From contig DATKMP010000258.1 of the NCBI GenBank assembly GCA_035541775.1, forward strand, positions 1-25,491: 25,491 nucleotides of DNA, in the 5' to 3' direction. Position numbers and translations under genes: made by a program. Source of the DNA: DATKMP01 sp035541775 (GTDB lineage: Bacteria; Bacteroidota; Ignavibacteria; UBA10030). The notes under the pieces are model-generated. The model had not been told where the DNA came from and did no database searches. It saw nothing but the letters and a program-made list of their open reading frames with translations. Of the stretch, positions 6,838 through 15,141 are shown in pieces (the first letter of the stretch is position 1; each line of letters starts with the position of its first letter).

Positions 6838-8179
6838 CAATCGCAAGTATGCCCGAGTCGTCACTTCGATTCCGGGTCCGCAATCAAAAAAATATTTCGA
6901 TCTCGATCAAAAATATATTTCTCCCGGCATCCAAACCATCGCCACTTCCTCGCAGCTCACGATGGAAAAAGGCGAGGGTTGTATGATGGAAGATGTGGAC
7001 GGCAATCGCTTTATCGATTTCTTTGCCGGCGTCGGCGTTGCAAGCTTGGGATACCATCATCCGAAATATACGAAGATGATGCAGGAACAAGTCGCCAAAA
7101 TTCATGTGGGCAGTTTCACATCGAAAGTGCGCGCAGAACTTTCGCAGCTTCTCGCGGAACATTCGCTGGGAGATTTGAAACGAACGCAGTACTACAGCGC
7201 CGGCGCCGAAGCGGTTGAAGCAGCGTTGCGTCTTGCAAAATCGTACACCAAGAAAAATGAATTTATCGGTTTCTGGGGCGGCTTTCATGGAAAAACGATG
7301 GGCGTGCTCGGATTATTGAGCGGCGATTTTAAATTTTCGCTCGGCCCTCTTCCTGCCGGCATCTACGAAACACCGTATGCCGATTGCCGCCATTGCCCGT
7401 TCAATGCTTCCTATCCGGGTTGTAAATTCGAGTGCATTGATTTCTTGAAGAAAAAAATCAAGAATGAAACCACCAACAATATCGCCGCCATCATTGTCGA
7501 GCCGATTCAAGGCACAGCGGGCAATGTCGTTCCTCCGCCAGAATTTTTAAAACATTTGCGCGAAGTGACAAAAGAAATTGGCGCACTGTTGATTTGCGAT
7601 GAAATGATTACCGGATTTGGCCGCACCGGAAAAATGTTCGGCACGCAGCATTTCGATATCGTTCCCGATATCATCACTATCGGCAAAGGATTCGGCGGCG
7701 GCTTCCCGATGACGGGCTTAATGTCCCGCGATGAAATCATCAACGCAAAACCGTTTGCCAATCCGAGCGGCAGTTCTTCCAGTTATGGTGGAAATCCATT
7801 TGCTTCTGCAGCGGCGCTCGCGACAGTTCGCACCATCATCGAAGACAATCTTGTTGATAATTCCGCAAAAGTCGGCGCATATATGCTGGAACGGTTCGAA
7901 GGATTCAAAAAGAAATTTCCATTCGTCGGCGATGTGCGCGGCAAAGGATTGATGATCGGTTTGAGTCTTGTAAAGAAAGACGGTTCCAAAGAAAAATTAG
8001 ACAAACAAACATCCAATTTAATTTTCCAGGAATGCTTGAAACGCGGATTGATTATTATGGGATACAATCCCGAAATCCGCATCAATCCTCCGTTAGTCAT
8101 CACCAAAGAAGTTGCAGAAGAAGGAATCGATATTATGGATGAAGTCTTTACGTATGTCGCAGATCAGATCAACATATAA
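6827..8179 (+). CDS. Class III PLP-dependent aminotransferase
   Basis: The enzyme (450 residues) belongs to the fold-type I class III group (GABA, ornithine, diaminobutyrate and related aminotransferases), which moves an amino group between an amine and a keto compound. K287 in TIGKGFGGGFP is the Schiff-base lysine. The cofactor Asp is in LLICDEMITGFGRTG, and SAGAEAVEAALRLA and GFHGKTMG contact PLP phosphate and ring. Four cysteines, C187, C190, C199 and C203, sit in a CRHCPFNASYPGCKFEC segment like that of several thermophile and archaeal relatives and could bind metal. The start at 6827 is favoured by an AGAAAGG ribosome site; an upstream in-frame ATG at 6710 lies deep inside the ATP-grasp gene. 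Substrate unknown; a keto-cyclitol or lipid-headgroup precursor is suggested only by context. Confidence 0.9.
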   Translation: MANNNRKYARVVTSIPGPQSKKYFDLDQKYISPGIQTIATSSQLTMEKGEGCMMEDVDGNRFIDFFAGVGVASLGYHHPKYTKMMQEQVAKIHVGSFTSKVRAELSQLLAEHSLGDLKRTQYYSAGAEAVEAALRLAKSYTKKNEFIGFWGGFHGKTMGVLGLLSGDFKFSLGPLPAGIYETPYADCRHCPFNASYPGCKFECIDFLKKKIKNETTNNIAAIIVEPIQGTAGNVVPPPEFLKHLREVTKEIGALLICDEMITGFGRTGKMFGTQHFDIVPDIITIGKGFGGGFPMTGLMSRDEIINAKPFANPSGSSSSYGGNPFASAAALATVRTIIEDNLVDNSAKVGAYMLERFEGFKKKFPFVGDVRGKGLMIGLSLVKKDGSKEKLDKQTSNLIFQECLKRGLIIMGYNPEIRINPPLVITKEVAEEGIDIMDEVFTYVADQINI

Positions 8180-9071
8180 ATCTGGCGAGACGGAAGAATT
8201 TTTAGACGTTTATTTCTACCGTCCCATCGGTTATGTCTTTGCGGTCGTGAGCCGTTCGATGCGGCTTACACCGAATGCCGTTACGTTCATCGGTGCATTC
8301 ATCGGAATCATCGGCGGACATTTACTGTACTACGAATCGAGGACGATCAACCTCATCGGCATTTTGCTGCTGTTGATTTGCGAAGCGATGGACAGCGCCG
8401 ATGGACAGCTTGCACGAATGACAGGAAAATTTTCGAAAGCGGGAAGAGTGCTGGATGGCATCGGCGATAATCTCAAATTCGTCAGCATCTATGTTCACAT
8501 CACACTTCGTATGATGGGCAACTCGGGTGCGTGGTGGTTGTTTGGCATTGCGTTGCTTTCCGGGCTCAGCCATTCCACACAAAGCGCCATTGCAGATTAT
8601 TTCCGGACAAGTTACTTGCATTATGTCGTCGATCCAACCAAAGGCGACATCGAATCGTTAGAAGCGGTGGAATCGCACTATCAATCGCTTTCATGGACAC
8701 ATTCGTTCTTCGATAAATTGGTTGGACGCCTGTATCTGAATTATACACGCCAGCAAAATTTGTTTGTCGGAACATACCGCAAATTATTTTTTCGCTGCAC
8801 GGGATGGTACGGGCAAACCATTCCGGCATGGTTCGGCGAACTCTACCGCCATTACAATCAAAAGCAAATTAAATATTATAACATCCTGACAACCAACACA
8901 CGAATGATCGTACTCTTTATCGCCGTTATCATACACCATCTCTGGCTGTATTTTTCGTTTGAAATGACGGCGCTTAATTTGTTGCTCGTGTATGTTTTGT
9001 GGAAACAGCGAAGCATTGGCATTCTTTTATGGAATACCTTAGACGTGGATTATAAGGAACATCAGTCATGA
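8139..9071 (+). CDS. CDP-alcohol phosphatidyltransferase family membrane enzyme
   Basis: The family displaces CMP from a CDP-activated donor to make a phosphodiester, as in phosphatidylinositol-phosphate or di-inositol-phosphate synthesis, in the inner membrane. The full catalytic motif is present: D85-x2-D88-G89-x2-A92-R93-x8-G102-x3-D106-x3-D110, seen as DSADGQLAR and GRVLDGIGD. At about 310 residues it is longer than the roughly 200-residue phosphatidylglycerol- or phosphatidylinositol-phosphate synthases. It has a charged middle section (about 165-245) and extra C-terminal membrane helices. ATG codons at 8139 and 8154 are both possible, overlapping the aminotransferase by 41 or 26 bp; AGAAGGAA upstream favours 8139. 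The stop overlaps the next start (ATGA). The donor could be CDP-diacylglycerol or a CDP-cyclitol made by the cluster's nucleotidyltransferase. Confidence 0.88.
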   Translation: MKSLRMSQIRSTYKSGETEEFLDVYFYRPIGYVFAVVSRSMRLTPNAVTFIGAFIGIIGGHLLYYESRTINLIGILLLLICEAMDSADGQLARMTGKFSKAGRVLDGIGDNLKFVSIYVHITLRMMGNSGAWWLFGIALLSGLSHSTQSAIADYFRTSYLHYVVDPTKGDIESLEAVESHYQSLSWTHSFFDKLVGRLYLNYTRQQNLFVGTYRKLFFRCTGWYGQTIPAWFGELYRHYNQKQIKYYNILTTNTRMIVLFIAVIIHHLWLYFSFEMTALNLLLVYVLWKQRSIGILLWNTLDVDYKEHQS

Positions 9072-10084
9072 TTCGCGGCATCATTCTCGGCATGGGAAAA
9101 ATAGCACAAACCGGACACATGCCGGCTTATCACAGTGCCGCACTGGAACAGAGTATTTCCATTGCAGCAGCTGTCGAACCCAATTTGCAAAGCCGTGCCA
9201 TTGCGCTTCAACAATTTCCTCAATTAAAATTTTACGATACGCTCGAGCAAGCGCTCAATCACGAACAGGCCGATTTTGTGGATATCTGTACGCCGCCCCA
9301 TACGCATTCGGCATTCATCGCACAATTGCTTTCCCATCAACAAAATATTTTATGCGAAAAACCGTTTGCCATCGATGAACCGTCGGCACGGATGCTGGCG
9401 GCATTATTGAAAAGCCGTTCCGATGTAATTTTTATGGGCTGCCATCAATATCGTTTCTCTCCGGTGTGGAAACAGTTTTACGATTTCAAAAAAACATTTT
9501 CCGAACATGATCGGTTCGTTCTTCAATTCGATGTTTATCGGACAGAAGCAGATCCCGGATTGAAAATTGGTTCAGAAGTTTGGCGCACCGATAAGAAGAT
9601 AAGCGGCGGCGGCATTCTTGCCGATACCGGCGTTCATTATTTATATCTCTGCTACTGGCTGTTCGGGAAACCGCTTGCCATTACCGCACGGACACAAACG
9701 CTGCTCTACACAAATTCTTCGATTGAAGACACGGCCAATGTCGTTCTTGAATATCCGAGCGGCGTTGCACAAATCAATTTGACATGGGCCGCAGACCGCC
9801 GATCGAACAGCGCGCGTTTTATGACGCGCAAGAAAAGTTTGCAGTACGATGGAACTTCGTTGGTGCGATTTACAAACGATGCATCTGAAGCGCTGCAAGT
9901 TCCCAGTGCGTCGGATAAAAGCACCTACATAACCATGTATGCGGACTTATTCCAAGAATTTGCACAGCAAGTCGAACAAAAGAAACAGCGACAGGATTGG
10001 ATCGATGAAGCATATGAATCCGTTCGCATGCTCCAAACGAGCTACGAGTCTGCGGCACGCGGAACAACGATTATGGTGAAATGA
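9068..10084 (+). CDS. Gfo/Idh/MocA family oxidoreductase
   Basis: The 338-residue enzyme has an N-terminal NAD(P)-binding Rossmann domain with the loop GMGKIAQTG, followed by DFVDICTPPHTH and the family's catalytic Lys, K98, in LCEKPFAID. The C-terminal domain contributes D186 and H190 in GGGILADTGVHY, the conserved GG.l.D.G.H motif. Members oxidise or reduce a hydroxyl of sugars or inositols (glucose-fructose oxidoreductase, inositol 2-dehydrogenase). With a PLP aminotransferase in the same cluster, oxidation of a cyclitol or sugar to a ketone followed by transamination is a reasonable reading (inference). It overlaps the phosphatidyltransferase by 4 bp, and the next gene starts 4 bp after its stop. 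Confidence 0.88.
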   Translation: MIRGIILGMGKIAQTGHMPAYHSAALEQSISIAAAVEPNLQSRAIALQQFPQLKFYDTLEQALNHEQADFVDICTPPHTHSAFIAQLLSHQQNILCEKPFAIDEPSARMLAALLKSRSDVIFMGCHQYRFSPVWKQFYDFKKTFSEHDRFVLQFDVYRTEADPGLKIGSEVWRTDKKISGGGILADTGVHYLYLCYWLFGKPLAITARTQTLLYTNSSIEDTANVVLEYPSGVAQINLTWAADRRSNSARFMTRKKSLQYDGTSLVRFTNDASEALQVPSASDKSTYITMYADLFQEFAQQVEQKKQRQDWIDEAYESVRMLQTSYESAARGTTIMVK

Positions 10085-10088
10085 CAGC

Positions 10089-11111
10089 ATGAGCAATCGA
10101 ATAAAATATATTGTCCTTGCAATCGGCTTTATCGTTTTCAGCTACTTGGTGTACAGCTATGGCGTCGCAAACATCTGGCAAAACCTGCTTCGCACCGGCT
10201 GGTGGTTTCTCCCCGTCGTTTTTGTCTGGGCCGCCGTGTATTACTGCAATGCGTGGGCGTGGTTCGTCATTCTTCGCGACCATCATCCGGACATTCGTTT
10301 CAGTACCATCTATCGGTTAACGATCACCGCATTTTCGCTCAATTATGTCACACCGTTTCTCAGTCTTGGCGGCGAACCATATCGTGTGGCGGCACTGAGT
10401 AAAACGGTGGACAAACATCGCGGCATTTCTTCTGTGATTTTATACAACATGATTCGGTGGATGGCGCATTTTTCGTTTTGGCTTTCTGCCATCGTCATCG
10501 CGCTCATCACCGTAACACTGGCGCCGGCAGCTGTCATTTCTCTGGTGATCATCGGCTGCGTGCTGATACTTTCTATTGGTTTCTTCGTGTCGCGGCACAA
10601 ATATGGAATTTTTGAAGCGCTGTTTTCTTGGATGTCGCGCAAACGAGTTCTTCAACGCTTCCTCAAAAAATTAGATCCCCACCGCGCCGCATTGCTTTCG
10701 ATTGACGAACAGATCAAACAACTCTATCAACATCAACAAAAAACATTTTATACATCCATCTTTTTCGAATATCTGTCGCGCATCGCCGCATCGTTTGAAT
10801 TTTTCTTTATTCTGAAAGCGCTGGGCTTCGCGCCCACCTTTATGGAAGCGTTTTACATCAATGCGGCAACGTCGTTCATTCTCAACATGCTGTTCTTCGT
10901 CCCGTTCGAACTCGGCACACGCGAAGGCGGATTATATTTTGTGATGCAAAGCGTCGGCTATGCACAAGGCATCGGAATTTTTATCAGTCTTGTCAATCGG
11001 CTGCGAGAATTGGTGTGGACCTTGATCGGCATGGCCTTGATGCTCAAAACAGAGAAACAGCCCTCCACAGCATCGTTTATCAAAATGATGGAGGATGAGC
11101 AGAAACAATGA
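10089..11111 (+). CDS. Flippase-like integral membrane protein (LPG_synthase_TM / UPF0104 type)
   Basis: A 340-residue polytopic membrane protein with about eight hydrophobic segments. The segment NYVTPFLSLGGEPYR near residues 85-99, and the C-terminal FVPFELGTREGGLYF, match the lysylphosphatidylglycerol-synthase membrane region. Stand-alone members of that family are called flippase-like and are often encoded beside lipid or glycan genes. The catalytic aminoacyl-transfer domain of MprF is absent, so it is unlikely to make lysyl lipids by itself. The expected role is moving a modified lipid or polyprenyl-linked headgroup across the inner membrane, which fits the phosphatidyltransferase upstream and the Mla-type transporter. 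The stop overlaps the HAD gene by 4 bp. Confidence 0.85.
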   Translation: MSNRIKYIVLAIGFIVFSYLVYSYGVANIWQNLLRTGWWFLPVVFVWAAVYYCNAWAWFVILRDHHPDIRFSTIYRLTITAFSLNYVTPFLSLGGEPYRVAALSKTVDKHRGISSVILYNMIRWMAHFSFWLSAIVIALITVTLAPAAVISLVIIGCVLILSIGFFVSRHKYGIFEALFSWMSRKRVLQRFLKKLDPHRAALLSIDEQIKQLYQHQQKTFYTSIFFEYLSRIAASFEFFFILKALGFAPTFMEAFYINAATSFILNMLFFVPFELGTREGGLYFVMQSVGYAQGIGIFISLVNRLRELVWTLIGMALMLKTEKQPSTASFIKMMEDEQKQ

Positions 11112-11797
11112 AAGCGATTCTTTTTGATTTTGGCGGAACGTTAGACACCAACGGCGTTCACTGGAGTGAATTTTTTTGGGATGCGTATCAACAAATGCAT
11201 GTTCCCATTTCCAAAAAGTTGTTTGAGCAAGCGTACGTTGCCGCTGAAAAAATATTGCCCGGCAATCGCATCCGGCACGACGATAATTTTTCTACCGCCC
11301 TTACCGCACAACTTCAAGCACAATTTGAATTTTTGTCTGAAACAGGTTCGGCGCTCAGTTCATCACTGCTTGTTGAACTCGCACATTCCTGTTCTGAAAA
11401 AGTAAAAGCGAACGTTGCACAGCAATTGCCGTTCATCAAAAAATTATCGCAGCGATACGCGCTCGGCGTCGTTTCAAATTTTTATGGGAACCTGCAGGCA
11501 TCGTTGAAGGAGTTGGGATTCGCTCCGTTCATTCACACTGCCATCGATTCAACCGTCGTCGGCATTTCAAAACCCGATCCAAAAATATTTCAGACGGCAT
11601 TAGATAAACTTCACGTCCGCGCCGACGCAGCGTATGCTGTTGGCGATTCGTACGAACGCGACATCGTTCCGGCAAAACAGCTCGGCTGCGTTACCGTTTG
11701 GCTGCGCGGCCGAAGCTGGAAAGAAACGATGGAAACATCCAAAGCAGATTATATCATTCTCTCTTTACAAGAATTATCATCATTGGTCAGGATTTAA
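11108..11797 (+). CDS. HAD-superfamily hydrolase
   Basis: The 229-residue protein shows all four HAD motifs: motif I DFGGTLD with nucleophile D7, motif II VVSN near residue 120, motif III ISKPDP with K155, and motif IV GDSYERD with D180 and D185. A cap domain lies between motifs I and II. In motif I the usual second Asp (DxD) is Gly, giving DFG, so the general acid expected for phosphatases is missing. Such variants occur in the superfamily but leave the reaction uncertain. In this cluster the natural guess is removal of a phosphate from a phosphorylated cyclitol, or from a phosphatidylinositol-phosphate-like lipid. Coupled to the preceding gene by an ATGA overlap. Confidence 0.85.
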   Translation: MKAILFDFGGTLDTNGVHWSEFFWDAYQQMHVPISKKLFEQAYVAAEKILPGNRIRHDDNFSTALTAQLQAQFEFLSETGSALSSSLLVELAHSCSEKVKANVAQQLPFIKKLSQRYALGVVSNFYGNLQASLKELGFAPFIHTAIDSTVVGISKPDPKIFQTALDKLHVRADAAYAVGDSYERDIVPAKQLGCVTVWLRGRSWKETMETSKADYIILSLQELSSLVRI

Positions 11798-11805
11798 CTA
11801 ACTAC

Positions 11806-11823
11806 TATTACGTTTCAGTAATA
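11806..11823 (+). other. Short hairpin before the inositol-phosphate synthase ribosome site
   Basis: TATTAC and GTAATA form a perfect 6-bp stem around a GTTTCA loop, ending just before the AAAGGAA ribosome site of the next gene. It lacks a T-tract, so it is not a terminator. It could be a processing or regulatory site, or chance in an AT-rich gap of 40 bp. Confidence 0.25.
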
Positions 11824-11837
11824 CGAAAGGAACTTTT

Positions 11838-13184
11838 ATGAAAAACAAAACCCAGATACAATCCGCATCGGGAAACTTGGGCGTCCTTATTCCCGGCATC
11901 AACGGCGCAGTCGCGACGACCTTGATTGCCGGCACGCTTGCGGTGCGCCGCGGATTAGCGCAGCCCGTCGGTTCGTTGACGCAAATGGGAACGATTCGCC
12001 TCGGCAAACGAAGTGAAAATCGTTTTCCCAAAATCAAAGAATTCGTTCCGCTCGCCGATCTTAACGATATCGTGTTCGGCGGATGGGATATTCGCAATGA
12101 AGATTGTTACACATCGGCACAATATGCAAGCGTGTTGCAGGATAAAGACCTTGTTCGAATTGCCGATGAATTGAAATCGTTACGCCCGATGAAAGCTGTG
12201 TTCGACCAGCGTTACGTGAAGCGCCTGGAAGGAACGTGGGTGAAAACCGGAAAAACCAAATACGAACTTGCTATGCAATTGCGGGACGATATTCGCAGCT
12301 TCAAATTAAAAAACAATCTCGACCGCGTTATCGTGTTGTGGTGCGGCAGTACGGAAACATTCATTCCGGTGCAAGATGTACACAAAGACATCAAGAGTTT
12401 TGAAGCGGGTATGAAATCCAATCACGATGCAATTTCTCCGAGCATGCTGTACGCGTATGCGGCAATTTCCGAACACGTTCCGTACATCAACGGCGCGCCG
12501 AATCTTGCGAACGATTGCCCGGCATTAGAAAAACTTGCAACTTCCTCCGGCGTTCCGATTGCCGGCAAAGATTTCAAAACAGGGCAAACATTGCTCAAGA
12601 CCGTGATCGCGCCGATGTTGAAAGCACGGATGCTCGGTTTGAACGGCTGGTTCTCCGCCAACATTCTCGGCAATCGCGACGGCGAAGTCTTGGACGATCC
12701 GGAATCCTTCAAGACAAAAGAAGAAAGCAAACTCTCCGTTCTGGATGGCATTCTTCAACCGGGTTTATATCCGGTACTGTACGGAAAATTCGACCACAAA
12801 GTGCGAATCAATTATTATATCCCGCGCGGCGACAACAAAGAGGGCTGGGACAACATCGATATTTTCGGCTGGCTTGGATATCCGATGCAGTTGAAAATCA
12901 ATTTCCTATGCCGCGATTCTATTCTCGCAGCGCCCGTTGCGTTGGATTTAATTATCTTTATGGACCTTGCACAGCGCTGCAGAATGAAGGGCATTCAGGA
13001 GTGGCTTTCGTTCTACTTCAAGAGTCCGATCCACACCGCAGAGCGGACGCCGGAGCATGACCTTTTTATTCAATTGATGAAACTCAAAAACACGCTTCGT
13101 CATTTGATGGGAGAGGAAATTGTGACACATCTGGAAGAAGTAGAAACTGATTCTGTGAGCATTGAACAGATGTTATATTCATAA
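11838..13184 (+). CDS. myo-Inositol-1-phosphate synthase
   Basis: The enzyme converts glucose-6-phosphate to 1L-myo-inositol-1-phosphate with internal NAD redox cycling, the first committed step to inositol compounds. The 448-residue product fits the family. It shows an N-terminal NAD-binding LGVLIPGINGAVATT loop, the APNLANDCPALE segment, the lysine-rich active-site region VPIAGKDFKTGQT, the NILGNRDG motif and the C-terminal SILAAPVALDL segment. An AAAGGAA site precedes the ATG at 11838. It follows the HAD gene by 40 bp on the same strand and is closed by the terminator at 13215. It is the best evidence that the whole preceding cluster handles an inositol-derived compound. In Bacteroides, a homologous synthase begins inositol-lipid synthesis next to a CDP-alcohol phosphatidyltransferase gene. 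Confidence 0.94.
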   Translation: MKNKTQIQSASGNLGVLIPGINGAVATTLIAGTLAVRRGLAQPVGSLTQMGTIRLGKRSENRFPKIKEFVPLADLNDIVFGGWDIRNEDCYTSAQYASVLQDKDLVRIADELKSLRPMKAVFDQRYVKRLEGTWVKTGKTKYELAMQLRDDIRSFKLKNNLDRVIVLWCGSTETFIPVQDVHKDIKSFEAGMKSNHDAISPSMLYAYAAISEHVPYINGAPNLANDCPALEKLATSSGVPIAGKDFKTGQTLLKTVIAPMLKARMLGLNGWFSANILGNRDGEVLDDPESFKTKEESKLSVLDGILQPGLYPVLYGKFDHKVRINYYIPRGDNKEGWDNIDIFGWLGYPMQLKINFLCRDSILAAPVALDLIIFMDLAQRCRMKGIQEWLSFYFKSPIHTAERTPEHDLFIQLMKLKNTLRHLMGEEIVTHLEEVETDSVSIEQMLYS

Positions 13185-13214
13185 TCAGCTTTTTCGTTGC
13201 GATCGTATGAAATT

Positions 13215-13253
13215 ATTCCCGAAGAGGCATTGCGTTCTCTTTGGGAATTTTTT
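13215..13253 (+). terminator. Intrinsic terminator closing the inositol/Mla cluster
   Basis: ATTCCCGAAGAG (13215-13226) pairs with CTCTTTGGGAAT (13237-13248) over 12 positions, one of them a G-U pair, around a 10-nt loop, followed by a run of six T. This is a strong Rho-independent terminator 30 bp after the synthase stop. It separates the cluster from the sensor kinase gene. Confidence 0.85.
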
Positions 13254-13266
13254 CTTCGATATTTTA

Positions 13267-13295
13267 TTGCCGGCTTATCGTAATTGTTTTTATAT
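13267..13295 (+). promoter_or_regulatory. Predicted promoter of the two-component genes
   Basis: TTGCCG (13267-13272) and TTATAT (13290-13295) are separated by 17 bp, a sigma70-like arrangement placed directly after the terminator and about 35 bp before the kinase ATG. The -10 match is moderate and no experimental support exists. Confidence 0.35.
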
Positions 13296-13330
13296 TAGAG
13301 GCACAGGTTCACAATAGCGTATGATGACGT

Positions 13331-14380
13331 ATGCATGAAAAACGGTTCGGAATGTGGGTGTTTATTCTTGGCGTCCTTTTAACGTACGGCATCGAATACA
13401 CGGTTGAATCATCATTCATGCTTCCTCGCCCCGCCATCATTATACCGCACAATCTTTTTCTGTTCAACATTGCCGCTGCTGTCATGATCTGCATGTTCAC
13501 GGTCATCGGCAGCTATGCAATCAATAAATGGTTTGAGCGCCATACGGCATGGATGAAAAAACCGGCACAGCGAATGGCCTTTCAGGGTGTACTGACGCTC
13601 GTGTATTCTGTACTGCTGGGAATTTATTCTGTTCATCTCTCTTCGTTTTTTTTTACCGAGCATACCTTATCCCCGGGATATATGCAATTGACGCTGGTCT
13701 TGAGCTGCACCATTTCCATATTATTAAGTTCAGCGTACACGGTCTTTTTTTATTTCATGCAATGGGAACGGTCGTGGCGTGAATCGGAAGATTTGAAAAA
13801 CGAAAATTTACAATCGCAGTTCAACGCGCTTAAATCGCAGATCAATCCCCACTTCCTGTTCAACAATTTGAATACGCTCAGCGGGTTGATAACGGAAAAT
13901 CCGGCAACGGCAACCGACTTTGTGCAAAAACTTGCCAATGTGTACCGTTATGTTCTGCAGGCGATGGACAAACGATTGGTCGATCTGGAAACGGAATTAA
14001 ATTTTTTAGATGCCTATGTGTATTTATTGAAGATGCGCTTTCAACATGGTTTGAGCGTTACCACTTCCGTTCCGGAAAATGTCTTGCACTATTCTATTGC
14101 GCCGCTCACGCTGCAAATTTTGATCGAGAACGCCGTGAAACACAATATCATTTCGGCAGAACATCCGTTATCCGTGAACATTACGTATCATAAAAGCGGA
14201 TATTTGATGATCGCGAACAACATCCAAAAAAAACAATCTCGCGAAGCCGCTTCGACGAATGTGGGCTTGCAAAATATTTACCGGCGGTACCGGTTTTTAG
14301 AGCAACGCCAAATATCGATTGAAGAAACGGCATCGGAATTTATCGTACGCATTCCGCTGATTGGGAAAGATGCATTATGA
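13331..14380 (+). CDS. LytS/YehU-type sensor histidine kinase
   Basis: The 349-residue membrane kinase has four hydrophobic segments within the first 140 residues, with little room for an extracellular sensor domain. A short linker then leads to a His_kinase domain of the LytS class. H174 in QINPHFLFNNLN is the phospho-accepting histidine. ILIENAVKHN (about residue 255) is the N-box of the ATPase domain, and NVGLQNIYRRY covers the glycine-containing lid. The next gene, a LytTR response regulator, starts inside its stop codon (ATGA), so they are a cognate pair. Several ATG codons lie close together at the start; 13331 is chosen because it opens the frame of the hydrophobic N-terminus. The signal is unknown. 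Confidence 0.92.
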   Translation: MHEKRFGMWVFILGVLLTYGIEYTVESSFMLPRPAIIIPHNLFLFNIAAAVMICMFTVIGSYAINKWFERHTAWMKKPAQRMAFQGVLTLVYSVLLGIYSVHLSSFFFTEHTLSPGYMQLTLVLSCTISILLSSAYTVFFYFMQWERSWRESEDLKNENLQSQFNALKSQINPHFLFNNLNTLSGLITENPATATDFVQKLANVYRYVLQAMDKRLVDLETELNFLDAYVYLLKMRFQHGLSVTTSVPENVLHYSIAPLTLQILIENAVKHNIISAEHPLSVNITYHKSGYLMIANNIQKKQSREAASTNVGLQNIYRRYRFLEQRQISIEETASEFIVRIPLIGKDAL

Positions 14381-15141
14381 ACGTATTGGTAATTGAAGAC
14401 GAATTGTATTCCGCGCGGCGGCTTGAAAAAATGTTGAACGAGTTGGCGCCCGAACTTCACATTCTTGCATTGCTCGAAAGCGTTGCGCAAAGCGTCCGCT
14501 GGTTATCCGAACATCCGGCGCCGGATTTGATATTTATGGATATTCAACTTTCGGACGGATCCAGTTTTGAAATATTCGATAAAACGACTGTCGCTTCACC
14601 GGTCATTTTTATCACCGCGTACGATGAATATGCGCTGCAGGCATTCAAGGTCAACAGTATCGATTATCTGCTGAAGCCGATCGATCGATCGGAACTGGCG
14701 CGAAGTCTGGAAAAATTCAATCGCCTGAATCAGCATCCTGCGCCGCCGATCAATCCTGACGTTTCACAAATCATTAAATCGCTGCAAGAAGCAAAACCAA
14801 ATTACAAAACGCGCTTTTTAGTAAAAACGGGACAAACGTTCATCACCATCTTTACGCAGGATATTGCCTATTTTTTTGCCGACCATAAACTTGTGTATCT
14901 TGTGACCCGCGAAGGGAAAAAACATCTCATCGACCAGACGCTGGAAGAATTGGAAGACCAGCTCGACCCGAAAATATTTTTCCGGTTGAACCGGCAATTC
15001 GTCGCATCCGTCAACGCGATTGTGAAACTGCATAATTATTTCAACCACAAGTTGAAAGTAGAATTGATTCCACCCACCGACATCGAAATTCTCATCAGCC
15101 GCGAAAAAGCTCCCGAATTTAAAACATGGCTGAATGAGTAA
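14377..15141 (+). CDS. LytTR-family response regulator
   Basis: The 254-residue cytoplasmic regulator has an N-terminal receiver domain (about 1-115) with acidic pocket E7-D8, phosphorylation site D55 in FMDIQLSDG, a Thr in FITAY and the Lys in YLLKPID. A C-terminal LytTR DNA-binding domain (about 145-250) begins RFLVKTGQTFITI and includes FFRLNRQFVASVNAI, typical of LytTR proteins. It is expected to be phosphorylated by the kinase encoded just upstream and to bind direct repeats at target promoters. No such repeats were identified in the window, so its regulon is unknown. Confidence 0.93.
   Translation: MNVLVIEDELYSARRLEKMLNELAPELHILALLESVAQSVRWLSEHPAPDLIFMDIQLSDGSSFEIFDKTTVASPVIFITAYDEYALQAFKVNSIDYLLKPIDRSELARSLEKFNRLNQHPAPPINPDVSQIIKSLQEAKPNYKTRFLVKTGQTFITIFTQDIAYFFADHKLVYLVTREGKKHLIDQTLEELEDQLDPKIFFRLNRQFVASVNAIVKLHNYFNHKLKVELIPPTDIEILISREKAPEFKTWLNE

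Noticed and set aside
2803..9071. Phosphonolipid pathway (nucleotidyltransferase, aminotransferase and CDP-alcohol transferase as in aminoethylphosphonate lipids)
   Set aside because: No phosphoenolpyruvate mutase or phosphonopyruvate decarboxylase is present, while inositol-phosphate synthase is.
10089..11111. MprF lysyl-phosphatidylglycerol synthase
   Set aside because: Only the membrane region is present; the aminoacyl-transferase domain is absent.
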